Source: Desulfuromusa sp.
GTDB lineage: Bacteria > Desulfobacterota > Desulfuromonadia > Desulfuromonadales > Geopsychrobacteraceae
NCBI GenBank assembly: GCA_029934755.1
Contig: JAOZLQ010000017.1
Location: 7,151 to 21,410, forward strand
Reading direction: 5' to 3'
DNA length: 14,260 nucleotides
Part shown: in pieces, positions 6,080 through 12,863 of the stretch
How the letters are laid out: every line of letters starts with the position of its first letter
Numbering within the stretch: position 1 is the stretch's first letter
Notes under the pieces: model-generated
Databases searched by the model: none
Seen by the model: the letters and a program-made list of their open reading frames with translations, nothing else
What the model was told of the DNA's origin: nothing
Translations under genes and position numbers: made by a program

Positions 6080-6292
6080 ATGGGTTTGTTGAGTCGTTTT
6101 TTTAAAAATGAAGATAGTGAAGATCTGGGGCAGGCACCACCAACAAAATTGCCATTGAGGAATGATCTTTGTTGGTGTGATAGTGGACTCAAATATAAGA
6201 AATGTCACCTTGAGCAGGATCAAATATACTTGGAAAAAAAACGGCAAAAAGACTTAGCGGCAAAGAAGGTTTGTAGCCCGGTATTTGGCTGA
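6080..6292 (+). CDS. Small SEC-C motif zinc-binding protein
   Basis: Predicted 70 residues. After an N-terminal MGLLSRFFKN segment, residues 27-43 read RNDLCWCDSGLKYKKCH, a SEC-C motif of the form C31-x-C33-x8-C42-H43, a zinc-binding fold first described at the C-terminus of SecA. The rest is a lysine-rich helix. GGGAG (6068-6072) seven bases before ATG 6080 supports the start. SEC-C fragments of this size occur as free-standing proteins of unknown role. A hairpin terminator follows at 6307-6323. Confidence 0.75.
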   Translation: MGLLSRFFKNEDSEDLGQAPPTKLPLRNDLCWCDSGLKYKKCHLEQDQIYLEKKRQKDLAAKKVCSPVFG

Positions 6293-6306
6293 GCTCCTCG
6301 ACGCTG

Positions 6307-6335
6307 AAACCCGGTTCGGGTTTTATACTTTTTTA
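6307..6335 (+). terminator. Rho-independent terminator after the SEC-C gene
   Basis: AAACCCG (6307-6313) pairs with CGGGTTT (6317-6323) around a three-base loop, and a run of six T follows at 6329-6334. Confidence 0.75.
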
Positions 6336-6350
6336 GCAAGTTATTATAAT
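6322..6350 (+). promoter_or_regulatory. Possible sigma-70 promoter for the antiporter gene
   Basis: A perfect TATAAT (6345-6350) stands 17 bases after TTTATA (6322-6327), a weak -35. It would place the GGGGACAGAAT hairpin (6363-6390) in the 5' leader of the antiporter message. Confidence 0.4.
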
Positions 6351-6362
6351 GATTTTATTTGT

Positions 6363-6390
6363 TGGGGACAGAATGACAATTCTGTCCCCA
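6363..6390. repeat. GGGGACAGAAT inverted repeat
   Basis: TGGGGACAGAAT (6363-6374) and ATTCTGTCCCCA (6379-6390) form a perfect 12-bp stem with a GACA loop. Similar GGGGACAG palindromes recur in many bacterial genomes as REP-type sequences linked to TnpA-REP (RAYT) proteins; that link is from memory. Only one copy is in this window and no transposase is present. Confidence 0.7.
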
Positions 6391-6425
6391 TATTACTTTT
6401 ATCCATTTGGTAATACAGGTTCTCT

Positions 6426-7412
6426 ATGTCATTAACATTGCCAGCCGTTGCACTTATTTTTGGACTAATACTGTTGGTCTGGAGTGCCGATCGCTTTGTT
6501 GATGGAGCAGCTGTAACAGCTCAATATGCTGGAATGCCACCTTTGCTAATTGGGATGGTGGTGATTGGATTTGGCACCTCTGCTCCTGAAATGGTTGTTT
6601 CTGCAATTTCTGCATCACAAGGCAACCCCGGATTGGCTCTTGGAAATGCCTATGGTTCAAATATTTCCAATATCGCTTTAATTTTGGGATTAACCGCATT
6701 GGTCAGTCCAATAACGGTGAAATCTGGTGTGTTGCGCAAGGAATTACCTGTTTTGCTGGTGGTTACTTTTTTGGCAGCAGCTCTGTTATTTGACCTCTAT
6801 CTCAGCCGGATCGATGCCTGGATTCTTTTGTTTGTCTTTTTCATAATTATGGGGTGGACGATCTGGTTTGGTTTACGGCAACGGCAAGACAGTCTGGCAA
6901 GCGGTGTTGACGTCCTGCTGGAGGATCATCCCATGACACTCAGAGCGGCATTGGCATGGCTGTTGACTGGTATGATTCTCTTGGTTATCAGTTCGCGAAT
7001 TCTGGTTTGGGGGGCCGTAGAAATTGCCCGAGGATTCGGGGTTAGTGATTTGATAATAGGATTGACGGTTGTTGCCATTGGAACTTCTTTGCCAGAATTA
7101 GCTTCAGCTCTGGCGGCAACCCGCAAAGGTGAACATGACTTGGCTATTGGTAATGTCATCGGTTCCAACATGTTTAATACCCTAGCGGTGGTGGGTATTG
7201 CTGGAGCTATCCGTCCTTTGGCAATTAGTTCAGAAGTTCTTTATCGTGATTGCCTGCTTATGGGATTGCTGACCCTGGCTTTATTTATGACTCGAATTGG
7301 TAACAATGGAGAAAGACAGATTACCCGTGTTGATGGTTTGCTATTGCTGACTATTTACCTTGGCTATTCCGGCTATCTCATTTCTAAGGTCTTAGGATTT
7401 GACCTATTTTAG
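6426..7412 (+). CDS. Calcium/sodium antiporter, CaCA superfamily (YrbG-like)
   Basis: A 328-residue inner-membrane exchanger built from two homologous halves of about five membrane helices each. The two alpha-repeat motifs are clear: GFGTSAPEMVVS (48-59) with GNAYGSNISN (73-82), and AIGTSLPELASAL (217-229) with GNVIGSNMFN (242-251). These carry the conserved acidic (Glu55, Glu224) and polar residues that bind cations. The hydrophilic linker (RQRQDSLASGVDVLLEDHP, about 151-169) separates the halves. Length fits the family. The gene sits alone between a terminator and the next promoter region, so physiology cannot be read from neighbours. The ribosome binding site is weak. Confidence 0.93.
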   Translation: MSLTLPAVALIFGLILLVWSADRFVDGAAVTAQYAGMPPLLIGMVVIGFGTSAPEMVVSAISASQGNPGLALGNAYGSNISNIALILGLTALVSPITVKSGVLRKELPVLLVVTFLAAALLFDLYLSRIDAWILLFVFFIIMGWTIWFGLRQRQDSLASGVDVLLEDHPMTLRAALAWLLTGMILLVISSRILVWGAVEIARGFGVSDLIIGLTVVAIGTSLPELASALAATRKGEHDLAIGNVIGSNMFNTLAVVGIAGAIRPLAISSEVLYRDCLLMGLLTLALFMTRIGNNGERQITRVDGLLLLTIYLGYSGYLISKVLGFDLF

Positions 7413-7419
7413 CTGGCAC

Positions 7420-7435
7420 CATTTCTTTTGAAATT
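7420..7435. promoter_or_regulatory. Upstream operator-like inverted repeat of the lrp-like gene (site 1)
   Basis: CATTTCTTTTGAAATT is an imperfect inverted repeat (ATTTC / GAAAT around TTTT). It differs at only two positions from site 2 at 7506-7521 and begins 86 bp upstream of it, about eight helical turns. Confidence 0.45.
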
Positions 7436-7501
7436 TCTATCCTCCCTTCTATTCGTACCGCATGCTGATTATCTGAGTTGATAAAAATAAGACTATGTGG
7501 G

Positions 7502-7529
7502 TTGACATTTCTTTCGAAATGAATATTAT
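7502..7529 (+). promoter_or_regulatory. Strong sigma-70 promoter of the lrp-lysA-rlmD-like operon
   Basis: TTGACA (7502-7507) matches consensus exactly. After a 16-bp spacer comes TATTAT (7524-7529). Transcription should begin near 7535-7537, two to four bases before the ATG at 7539. No ribosome binding site can then exist in the message, so the mRNA is probably leaderless. Confidence 0.75.
7506..7521. promoter_or_regulatory. Operator-like inverted repeat in the promoter spacer (site 2)
   Basis: CATTTCTTTCGAAATG has perfect 6-bp arms (CATTTC / GAAATG) around TTTC. It fills the space between the -35 and -10 hexamers, where a bound protein would block polymerase. The adjacent Lrp-type regulator is the natural candidate; negative autoregulation is inferred. 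Confidence 0.55.
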
Positions 7530-7538
7530 TCTCTGTTT

Positions 7539-8012
7539 ATGGAATTAAAAAGAATAATCGACGATATTGATCATCAAATACTGCAGATACTTCAGAAAAA
7601 GTCAAGAATACCCAACGCTGAAGTTGCCCGTCAAGTCGGTATGGCTCCTTCAGCGGTACTGGAGCGGATTCGTAAACTTGAAGATCGAGGTATTATTGAA
7701 GGGTACGAGGTTCGCTTGAACCCTCAACCTTTCAACCAAGGGTTGATGGCATTTGTGCAAGTCAGGGTTCAATCATCCTCGCGTATAAATTTGGTCACAG
7801 CGTTGTCTGCGGTGACAGGAGTACAGGATGTCCATCAGGTTGCTGGTGAAGATGGTTATCTGCTCAAATTACGACTTGCAGATAATGCTGAATTGGGAAA
7901 AGTTCTTGCGGAGGAAATTTGTTCTCTGAATGGAGTCCTGCAGACTAAAACCAGTATTGTTCTGAATACGATCAAGGAAACCAGAAAGATAGATTTAAAC
8001 CGTTTATCTTAA
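7539..8012 (+). CDS. Lrp/AsnC-family transcriptional regulator
   Basis: A 157-residue feast/famine regulator of standard size. Residues about 7-57 form the AsnC helix-turn-helix (DDIDHQILQILQKKSRIPNA, then VARQVGMAPSAVLERIRKLEDRGII), and about 68-150 form the RAM ligand-binding and oligomerisation domain (LMAFVQVRVQ, VHQVAGEDGYLLKLRLAD). These proteins sense amino acids and wrap DNA as octamers. The gene leads an operon whose next member, 19 bp downstream, is a diaminopimelate-decarboxylase-like enzyme, so lysine or a related amino acid is a reasonable guess for the effector. Two matching inverted repeats (7420-7435, 7506-7521) upstream suggest autoregulation. There is no ribosome binding site before ATG 7539. 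Confidence 0.93.
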   Translation: MELKRIIDDIDHQILQILQKKSRIPNAEVARQVGMAPSAVLERIRKLEDRGIIEGYEVRLNPQPFNQGLMAFVQVRVQSSSRINLVTALSAVTGVQDVHQVAGEDGYLLKLRLADNAELGKVLAEEICSLNGVLQTKTSIVLNTIKETRKIDLNRLS

Positions 8013-8031
8013 TAAATTAAGGAGCACTTTC

Positions 8032-9306
8032 ATGCCTATGTCACAGAGTTTTAAAGATCGTCTTTTTCCCATTACTGAACAATTGGTTGAACATTACGGT
8101 AGTCCTTTTCATATTTATGATGAGGTTGGTATTCGTGAAACGGGAGAAAATCTGAAAAAACTCTTCTCTGGAGTTGAAGGTTTCCGTGAATACTATGCTG
8201 TCAAAGCGTTACCCAACCCAAGTATCCTTCAGTTAATGTTTGATATGGGCTTTGGTTTTGATTGTAGTTCTATCGGTGAGCTTCAATTGAGTCGTCAGGT
8301 TGGTGCGCGTGGTGAAGAAATCATGTTTACTTCGAACAATACTGATCAGACTGAATTCAGAATTGCTGAAGAGGAGGGGGGCTGTGTTCTTAATCTGGAT
8401 GATATTTCGTTGATAGAAAAGGTCCCTGTATTTCCTGAATTGATTTGCTTTCGCTATAATCCTGGACCACGACGTACCGGCAATGTGATCATTGGGAACC
8501 CTGTAGAAGCCAAATATGGACTAAGCCACGAACAAGTTATTGACGCTTATCGACTGGCTCAGCAACGTGGGGCAAAGCGGTTTGGTTTGCACACCATGGT
8601 GGCTTCGAATGAACTTGATTACACCTATATGGTGGAGACAGCCAAAATGGTGCTGGAAATTGCCGAACTGGTTGAATCTGAGTTAGGTATCAAGTTCGAA
8701 TTTGTCAATATCGGTGGTGGTGTCGGTATCCCTTATGAACCGGATCAGGAGGCGCTGGATATTGACTCGATGGCCGCTGAAATTGAAACATTATTTAGTG
8801 CTTTCCGGGAAAAGCATAATTATGTTCCACGTATGTATATGGAAAGTGGTCGCTTCATGACCGGTCCACACGGGTGTCTGGTGACCTCTGCAATCAATCA
8901 TAAAAATATTTACCGTAACTATATCGGTGTGGATGCCTGCATGTCAGCATTGATGCGACCGGCGCTTTATGGTGCTTATCATCATATTGATGTTATTGGT
9001 AAAGAGGCTGCTGCAAAGGATCAGATATATGACGTGGCTGGTTCGCTCTGTGAAAATAATGATAAATTTGCGGTTCAGCGTGAACTACCAAAGATTGATG
9101 AGGGAGACATTCTGGTTATTCACGATACAGGGGCCCATGGGCATGCCATGGGATTTCAATATAATGCTAAATTACGCTCCAAGGAGTTGTTGCTGCGTGC
9201 GGATGGCTCGGTGGAATTGATCCGGCGAGAAGAGACCCTTGATGATTATTTTGCGACCTTGACTTTTACTGAAGATCAATTTTCACCAAAACAGAGCAAA
9301 GGTTAA
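8032..9306 (+). CDS. lysA: Diaminopimelate decarboxylase-like PLP enzyme (fold III)
   Basis: A 424-residue alanine-racemase-fold decarboxylase. LysA would convert meso-diaminopimelate to lysine, the last step of lysine synthesis. PLP-lysine is Lys58 in YYAVKALPNP; the glycine-rich phosphate loop is NIGGGVGIPY (227-235); ESGR is 271-274; the dimer-partner cysteine is Cys340 in GSLCENNDKF; and ALMRPALYGAYHHI is a LysA signature. Two sites differ from the commonest LysA: HTMVASNE (187-194) in place of HIGSQ, and DACM (301-304) where DAGM is usual. A relative such as carboxynorspermidine decarboxylase is therefore not excluded, but the length and signatures favour LysA. AAGGAG (8019-8024) sits seven bases before ATG 8032. 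It lies between the Lrp-type regulator and the RNA methylase. Confidence 0.82.
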   Translation: MPMSQSFKDRLFPITEQLVEHYGSPFHIYDEVGIRETGENLKKLFSGVEGFREYYAVKALPNPSILQLMFDMGFGFDCSSIGELQLSRQVGARGEEIMFTSNNTDQTEFRIAEEEGGCVLNLDDISLIEKVPVFPELICFRYNPGPRRTGNVIIGNPVEAKYGLSHEQVIDAYRLAQQRGAKRFGLHTMVASNELDYTYMVETAKMVLEIAELVESELGIKFEFVNIGGGVGIPYEPDQEALDIDSMAAEIETLFSAFREKHNYVPRMYMESGRFMTGPHGCLVTSAINHKNIYRNYIGVDACMSALMRPALYGAYHHIDVIGKEAAAKDQIYDVAGSLCENNDKFAVQRELPKIDEGDILVIHDTGAHGHAMGFQYNAKLRSKELLLRADGSVELIRREETLDDYFATLTFTEDQFSPKQSKG

Positions 9307-9308
9307 AC

Positions 9309-10625
9309 TTGTCTGAGCAGAAGCAGCGTAAAACGGGTCAAATCCTTCCGCCATTAACTGTGGAAACTATAGTTAATGGCGGTGCTGGTTTGGCACGTCA
9401 TGATGGGCGGGTTGTATTTATTCCTCATACTGCAGTTGGTGATGTTGTTCGCTGTCAGGTCACTAAAAATAAAAAGAACTTCCTGGAAGCAGAACTTTGT
9501 GAAATTATAAAACCTGCTCCGCTTCGCCAGTCTCCGCAGTGCCCCGTTGCAGGAGAGTGTGGTGGTTGCCAGTGGCAGCACTTTTCTTATCTAGAACAAT
9601 TGCGTTGGAAAGAGTCCCTATTTCGTGAAACGCTGACTCGACAGTGTCGAATCGATTCCAATAAAATATTACCCATTATACCTGCCAGTGATGAGTGGAA
9701 TTACCGTAGTCGGGTCCAGATTAAATGTTGTAACACTAATGCTGGATTTGTAACCGGTTTTTATCGTCCCAAAAGCCACCTTGTTGTTTCTGTTGAACAA
9801 TGCCCTATCATTGCTTCTGAATTAAACATTCTTTTGCACCAATTACGTAATATTATTAATCGAACTGTTTACGCCAGCCATATCGAGCAGATTGATCTTG
9901 CTGTTGATGACAATAATAAACGTTCAGCAGTTATTCATTATTCAGGTCATGATAGTGTTTCTTTTGCTGATTTGTTCAGTACTGAGAAATTGACCACAGA
10001 TATATTTATTAAGAGTGGTTCAAAGCATAAATTGATAAGTATTCAAGGGAATGGGGTGCTGGAAATAAAGGTTGGTCAGCCATTGACGAAATTGCGCTAT
10101 GCCATCGGTGGTTTTTCTCAGATTAATCTGGAGCAAAACCGAGCTCTGGTGAAATTGGTATTAAATCTTGCAAAACTGACGGGCCATGAGCAGATCCTTG
10201 ATCTTTATTGCGGAATGGGAAACTTCTCTTTGCCTCTTGCTCGACAGGCCAAATATGTTGTTGGTGTTGAAGAATCTACTGTTTCTATCAATATGGCTCG
10301 TGAGAATGGGCGTCAGAATGAAATCAGTAATGTAGAATTTTATAATCAATCGGCAGAAGGAGCTTTGGGTCGTTTTATCCAACAAAAATCGGTAGATTTG
10401 CTTGTTCTGGATCCTCCTCGCAGTGGTGCCGATGCCACAATGAGGGAGTTGCTGGAAACACCTGTCAATAAAATTATCTATGTCTCTTGTGATCCACAAA
10501 CTTTGGCACGAGATTTAAAATTACTTGTTAACGGGGGCTATAAGCTTGTGTCAAGTCAGCCGATTGATATGTTTCCACAGACACATCACTGTGAAAGTGC
10601 TTCTTTGCTACAATATTCTCCCTGA
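9309..10625 (+). CDS. rlmD: 23S rRNA (uracil-5-)-methyltransferase, RlmD/RumA-like
   Basis: A 438-residue SAM-dependent methylase of the TrmA/RlmD/RlmC group. An N-terminal TRAM domain (about 12-68) is followed by iron-sulfur cysteines Cys78, Cys84, Cys87 (CPVAGECGGC) and Cys165. The C-terminal Rossmann domain has ILDLYCGMGNFSLPLA (296-311), LVLDPPRSGA (365-374), nucleophile Cys394 in YVSCDPQTLARDL, and the Glu429 base in PQTHHCES. Target (U1939 or another uridine) cannot be decided from sequence. The start is TTG at 9309, two bases after the lysA stop, with AAAGG (9298-9302) inside the end of lysA six bases upstream; there is no good ATG nearby. It is third in the operon, and a functional link with amino-acid control is not obvious. 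Confidence 0.9.
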   Translation: MSEQKQRKTGQILPPLTVETIVNGGAGLARHDGRVVFIPHTAVGDVVRCQVTKNKKNFLEAELCEIIKPAPLRQSPQCPVAGECGGCQWQHFSYLEQLRWKESLFRETLTRQCRIDSNKILPIIPASDEWNYRSRVQIKCCNTNAGFVTGFYRPKSHLVVSVEQCPIIASELNILLHQLRNIINRTVYASHIEQIDLAVDDNNKRSAVIHYSGHDSVSFADLFSTEKLTTDIFIKSGSKHKLISIQGNGVLEIKVGQPLTKLRYAIGGFSQINLEQNRALVKLVLNLAKLTGHEQILDLYCGMGNFSLPLARQAKYVVGVEESTVSINMARENGRQNEISNVEFYNQSAEGALGRFIQQKSVDLLVLDPPRSGADATMRELLETPVNKIIYVSCDPQTLARDLKLLVNGGYKLVSSQPIDMFPQTHHCESASLLQYSP

Positions 10626-10675
10626 ACTTTGTTATCATGTAGTGGACGTTGCATAGTTTTTGGGCGTTTTGGATT

Positions 10676-10738
10676 TGCACCGTCTATTTTTTGTGCATTT
10701 GTCCTGAATCAATCTATATAGTTGTTTTGTTAGACAAC
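10676..10738. promoter_or_regulatory. Candidate enhancer-type inverted repeats upstream of glnB
   Basis: TGCAC (10676-10680) and GTGCA (10693-10697) face each other across 12 bp, and GTTGT (10721-10725) faces ACAAC (10734-10738) across 8 bp. Both lie 45-105 bp upstream of the -24 element, the usual place for an activator of sigma-54 polymerase. The first has the NtrC half-site sequence but not the NtrC spacing (7 bp). Roles are inferred. Confidence 0.35.
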
Positions 10739-10780
10739 CTAATTTATTGAAAAATAACAATATTTTCTTTTTTATTATGC

Positions 10781-10796
10781 TGGCTTGCTCCTTGCT
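10781..10796 (+). promoter_or_regulatory. Sigma-54 (-24/-12) promoter of glnB-glnA
   Basis: TGGCTTGCTCCTTGCT has the invariant GG (10782-10783) and GC (10794-10795) with exactly ten bases between them, and TGGC and TTGC blocks as in the TGGCAC-N5-TTGCA consensus. Transcription would start about 12 bp downstream, near 10807, leaving a ~50-base leader before ATG 10860. Nitrogen-regulated glnBA operons are commonly RpoN-dependent. Confidence 0.75.
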
Positions 10797-10859
10797 ACTA
10801 AACGTTGGAGCAAGGAAAAAGAAATCATTCTATCGTTTAATATTAAGGAGGACTTTTTA

Positions 10860-11198
10860 ATGCGTAAAGTTGACGCGATAATTAAGCCATTTAAGCTTGA
10901 CGATGTAAAAGAAGCTTTGAATGAAATTGGTATTCAAGGAATTACTGTGAGTGAGGTGAAGGGTTTCGGTCGGCAAAAGGGACATACTGAACTCTATCGC
11001 GGTGCAGAATATGTTGTTGATTTTATCCCAAAAATCAAAATGGAAATCATTGTTTCAGATGAGATGGTTACCCAGGTTGTCGATACGATCGCTGAAGCGG
11101 CTAAGACCGGTCGTATTGGTGATGGGAAAATATTTGTAACACCTATTGATGAAATTATTCGTATCCGTACCGGAGAGCGTGGCGAGGATGCCATTTAA
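10860..11198 (+). CDS. glnB: PII nitrogen signal protein
   Basis: A 112-residue PII protein, exactly the family length. It senses ATP/ADP and 2-oxoglutarate and adjusts glutamine synthetase and nitrogen transcription. Visible marks are MRKVDAIIKPFKLDDVKEAL at the start, the T-loop GRQKGHTELYRGAEY with uridylylation site Tyr51, and TGRIGDGKIFV (PII signature) with RIRTGERGEDAI at the end. GGAGG (10847-10851) eight bases upstream fixes ATG 10860; a longer in-frame start at 10785 overlaps the sigma-54 promoter and is rejected. glnA follows after 51 bp without a terminator, so they form one operon. Absence of a nearby amtB favours the glnB name over glnK. Confidence 0.96.
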   Translation: MRKVDAIIKPFKLDDVKEALNEIGIQGITVSEVKGFGRQKGHTELYRGAEYVVDFIPKIKMEIIVSDEMVTQVVDTIAEAAKTGRIGDGKIFVTPIDEIIRIRTGERGEDAI

Positions 11199-11249
11199 TA
11201 AAATACTTATTTTGTTGGTAGTTTTAACTTTTCAAAGGAGAGACTGAAA

Positions 11250-12659
11250 ATGACCCCGAGTGATGTTATTAAATTTGCGGAAGAGAACGATTGCCAGATG
11301 GTTGATTTTAAATTTCTGGATTTTATCGGTATCTGGCAGCATTTCAGTGCCCCGATTGACCAGTTCAGCGAAGATACCTTTGAGGATGGGATTGGGTTTG
11401 ATGGCTCTTCCATCCGTGGTTGGCAGCCAATCCACAATTCAGATATGCTTCTGGTTCCCGATGCAACAACCGCTAAAATTGACCCCTTTATTCAGGTGAC
11501 AACTCTTAGTCTTATCTGTGACATTATGGATCCAATTACCCGTGAGGGTTACAGTCGTGATCCTCGTTTTATTGCTAAAAAAGCTGAAGCCTATCTAAAG
11601 TCTACTGGAATCGCAGATACAGCATATTTTGGCCCTGAAGCCGAATTTTTTGTTTTTGATGATGTTCGTTATGCTTCCAGTGCTAACGAATCATTCTATT
11701 CGGTCGATTCAATCGAGGGCGCCTGGAATACCGGACGTGAGGAATTTCCGAATCTTGGCTATAAACCACGCCACAAGGAAGGTTACTTCCCTTGTGCCCC
11801 AACCGACTCACATGTTGATCTCCGCAACGAAATGGTTCAGGTGTTGCAAAGTGTCGGAATTGTTGTTGAAGTTGTTCACCATGAAGTTTCCACCGGTGGT
11901 CAAAATGAAATTGGCATCAGATTTAACTCCCTGCTGATGATGGGTGACACCCTTAAATGGTTCAAGTATATCGTTAAGAATGTCGCTCATCGTAACGGTA
12001 AAACAGTTACTTTTATGCCTAAGCCGATTTATAATGACAATGGTTCTGGAATGCATTGTCATCAGTCACTTTGGAAGAATGGTAAGAACTTGTTCGCCGG
12101 TGACGGTTATGGTGGATTATCCAAAACAGCAATGTACTATATTGGTGGCATTATAAAACATGCTAAAGCTCTATGTGCATTTACCAACCCGACAACCAAC
12201 TCTTATAAGCGTCTAGTTCCAGGATTTGAAGCGCCGATCAATCTGGCCTATTCTAACCGTAATCGTTCTGCAGCGTTGCGGATTCCAGTTGCCAGCAGCG
12301 ACAATGGCAGGCGGATTGAATATCGTACCCCTGATGCTTCTGCTAATGGCTATCTGGCCTTTGCTGCACAAATGATGGCAGGTTTGGATGGTATTGAGAA
12401 CAAGATTGATCCAGGTCAACCTCTCGATAAGGACATCTATGGTTTATCACCAGAGGAACTGAAAGATATTCCGACGGTTGCATCTTCTTTAGAGGATGCC
12501 TTGGATAATCTGGAAAAAGATCATGACTTTTTACTCAAGGGTGATGTCTTTACCGAAGATGTTATTGATATGTGGGTCAGCTATAAGCGTGAGTCTGAAA
12601 TCGACAAGGTGCGGATGCGTCCTTGTCCTGAGGAGTTTGCTCTCTATTTTGATTGCTAA
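11250..12659 (+). CDS. glnA: Glutamine synthetase type I
   Basis: A 469-residue glutamine synthetase, the same length as the enterobacterial GSI enzyme. It makes glutamine from glutamate, ammonia and ATP as a dodecamer. Signatures are FDGSSIRGW (50-58), the metal-site glutamates in FGPEAEFFVFD (127-137) and the ammonia/glutamate site HHEVSTGGQNEIGIRF (210-225). The ATP site region is KPIYNDNGSGMHCHQSLW, and NRSAALRIP and RRIEYRTPDASAN complete the active site. Tyr397 in DKDIYGLSPEE is the adenylylation site, so regulation by GlnE together with PII is expected. AAGGAG (11235-11240) precedes ATG 11250 by nine bases. It is co-transcribed with glnB. Repeat copy B begins two bases after its stop codon. 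Confidence 0.97.
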   Translation: MTPSDVIKFAEENDCQMVDFKFLDFIGIWQHFSAPIDQFSEDTFEDGIGFDGSSIRGWQPIHNSDMLLVPDATTAKIDPFIQVTTLSLICDIMDPITREGYSRDPRFIAKKAEAYLKSTGIADTAYFGPEAEFFVFDDVRYASSANESFYSVDSIEGAWNTGREEFPNLGYKPRHKEGYFPCAPTDSHVDLRNEMVQVLQSVGIVVEVVHHEVSTGGQNEIGIRFNSLLMMGDTLKWFKYIVKNVAHRNGKTVTFMPKPIYNDNGSGMHCHQSLWKNGKNLFAGDGYGGLSKTAMYYIGGIIKHAKALCAFTNPTTNSYKRLVPGFEAPINLAYSNRNRSAALRIPVASSDNGRRIEYRTPDASANGYLAFAAQMMAGLDGIENKIDPGQPLDKDIYGLSPEELKDIPTVASSLEDALDNLEKDHDFLLKGDVFTEDVIDMWVSYKRESEIDKVRMRPCPEEFALYFDC

Positions 12660-12661
12660 CA

Positions 12662-12787
12662 ATGGCGTCGTAAAAAATTCCGTCCTGCGGCGTTACGGTA
12701 TTTTTTCAGGATCTCGACATACTGATGTATGTCTTCACCCCTGAGAAAAATACCAAGCCTTGCAGGGCGAAATTTTTACTTAGCCAT
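12662..12787. repeat. Palindromic repeat, copy B (126 bp)
   Basis: Same plan as copy A at 3980-4102: ATGGC...GCCAT ends, CGTCCTGC pairing with GCAGGGCG, GTATTTTTTCAGG with CCTGAGAAAAATAC, and a central GACATAC-tgat-GTATGTC hairpin. The stems differ from copy A in sequence but keep pairing, so structure is conserved. It begins two bases after the glnA stop, just as copy A abuts the stop of the YchF-like gene. Confidence 0.88.
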
Positions 12788-12801
12788 TGAGTTGTAAATA
12801 T

Positions 12802-12835
12802 AAAAAAACCTCCGAAAAATTCCGGAGGTTTTTTT
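12802..12835. terminator. Bidirectional terminator between glnA and mscS-like
   Basis: AACCTCCG (12807-12814) pairs with CGGAGGTT (12823-12830) around an eight-base loop, flanked by seven A on one side and seven T on the other. It serves the convergent transcripts from glnA (plus) and the mechanosensitive channel gene (minus, ending at 12864). Confidence 0.9.
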
Positions 12836-12863
12836 ATTTATGATCATGAAAGTTTTGAAAGAA

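Noticed and set aside
10676..10697. NtrC binding site upstream of glnB
   Set aside because: The half-sites TGCAC and GTGCA are present but 12 bp apart in place of 7, putting them on opposite faces of the DNA. Kept only as an unspecified inverted repeat.
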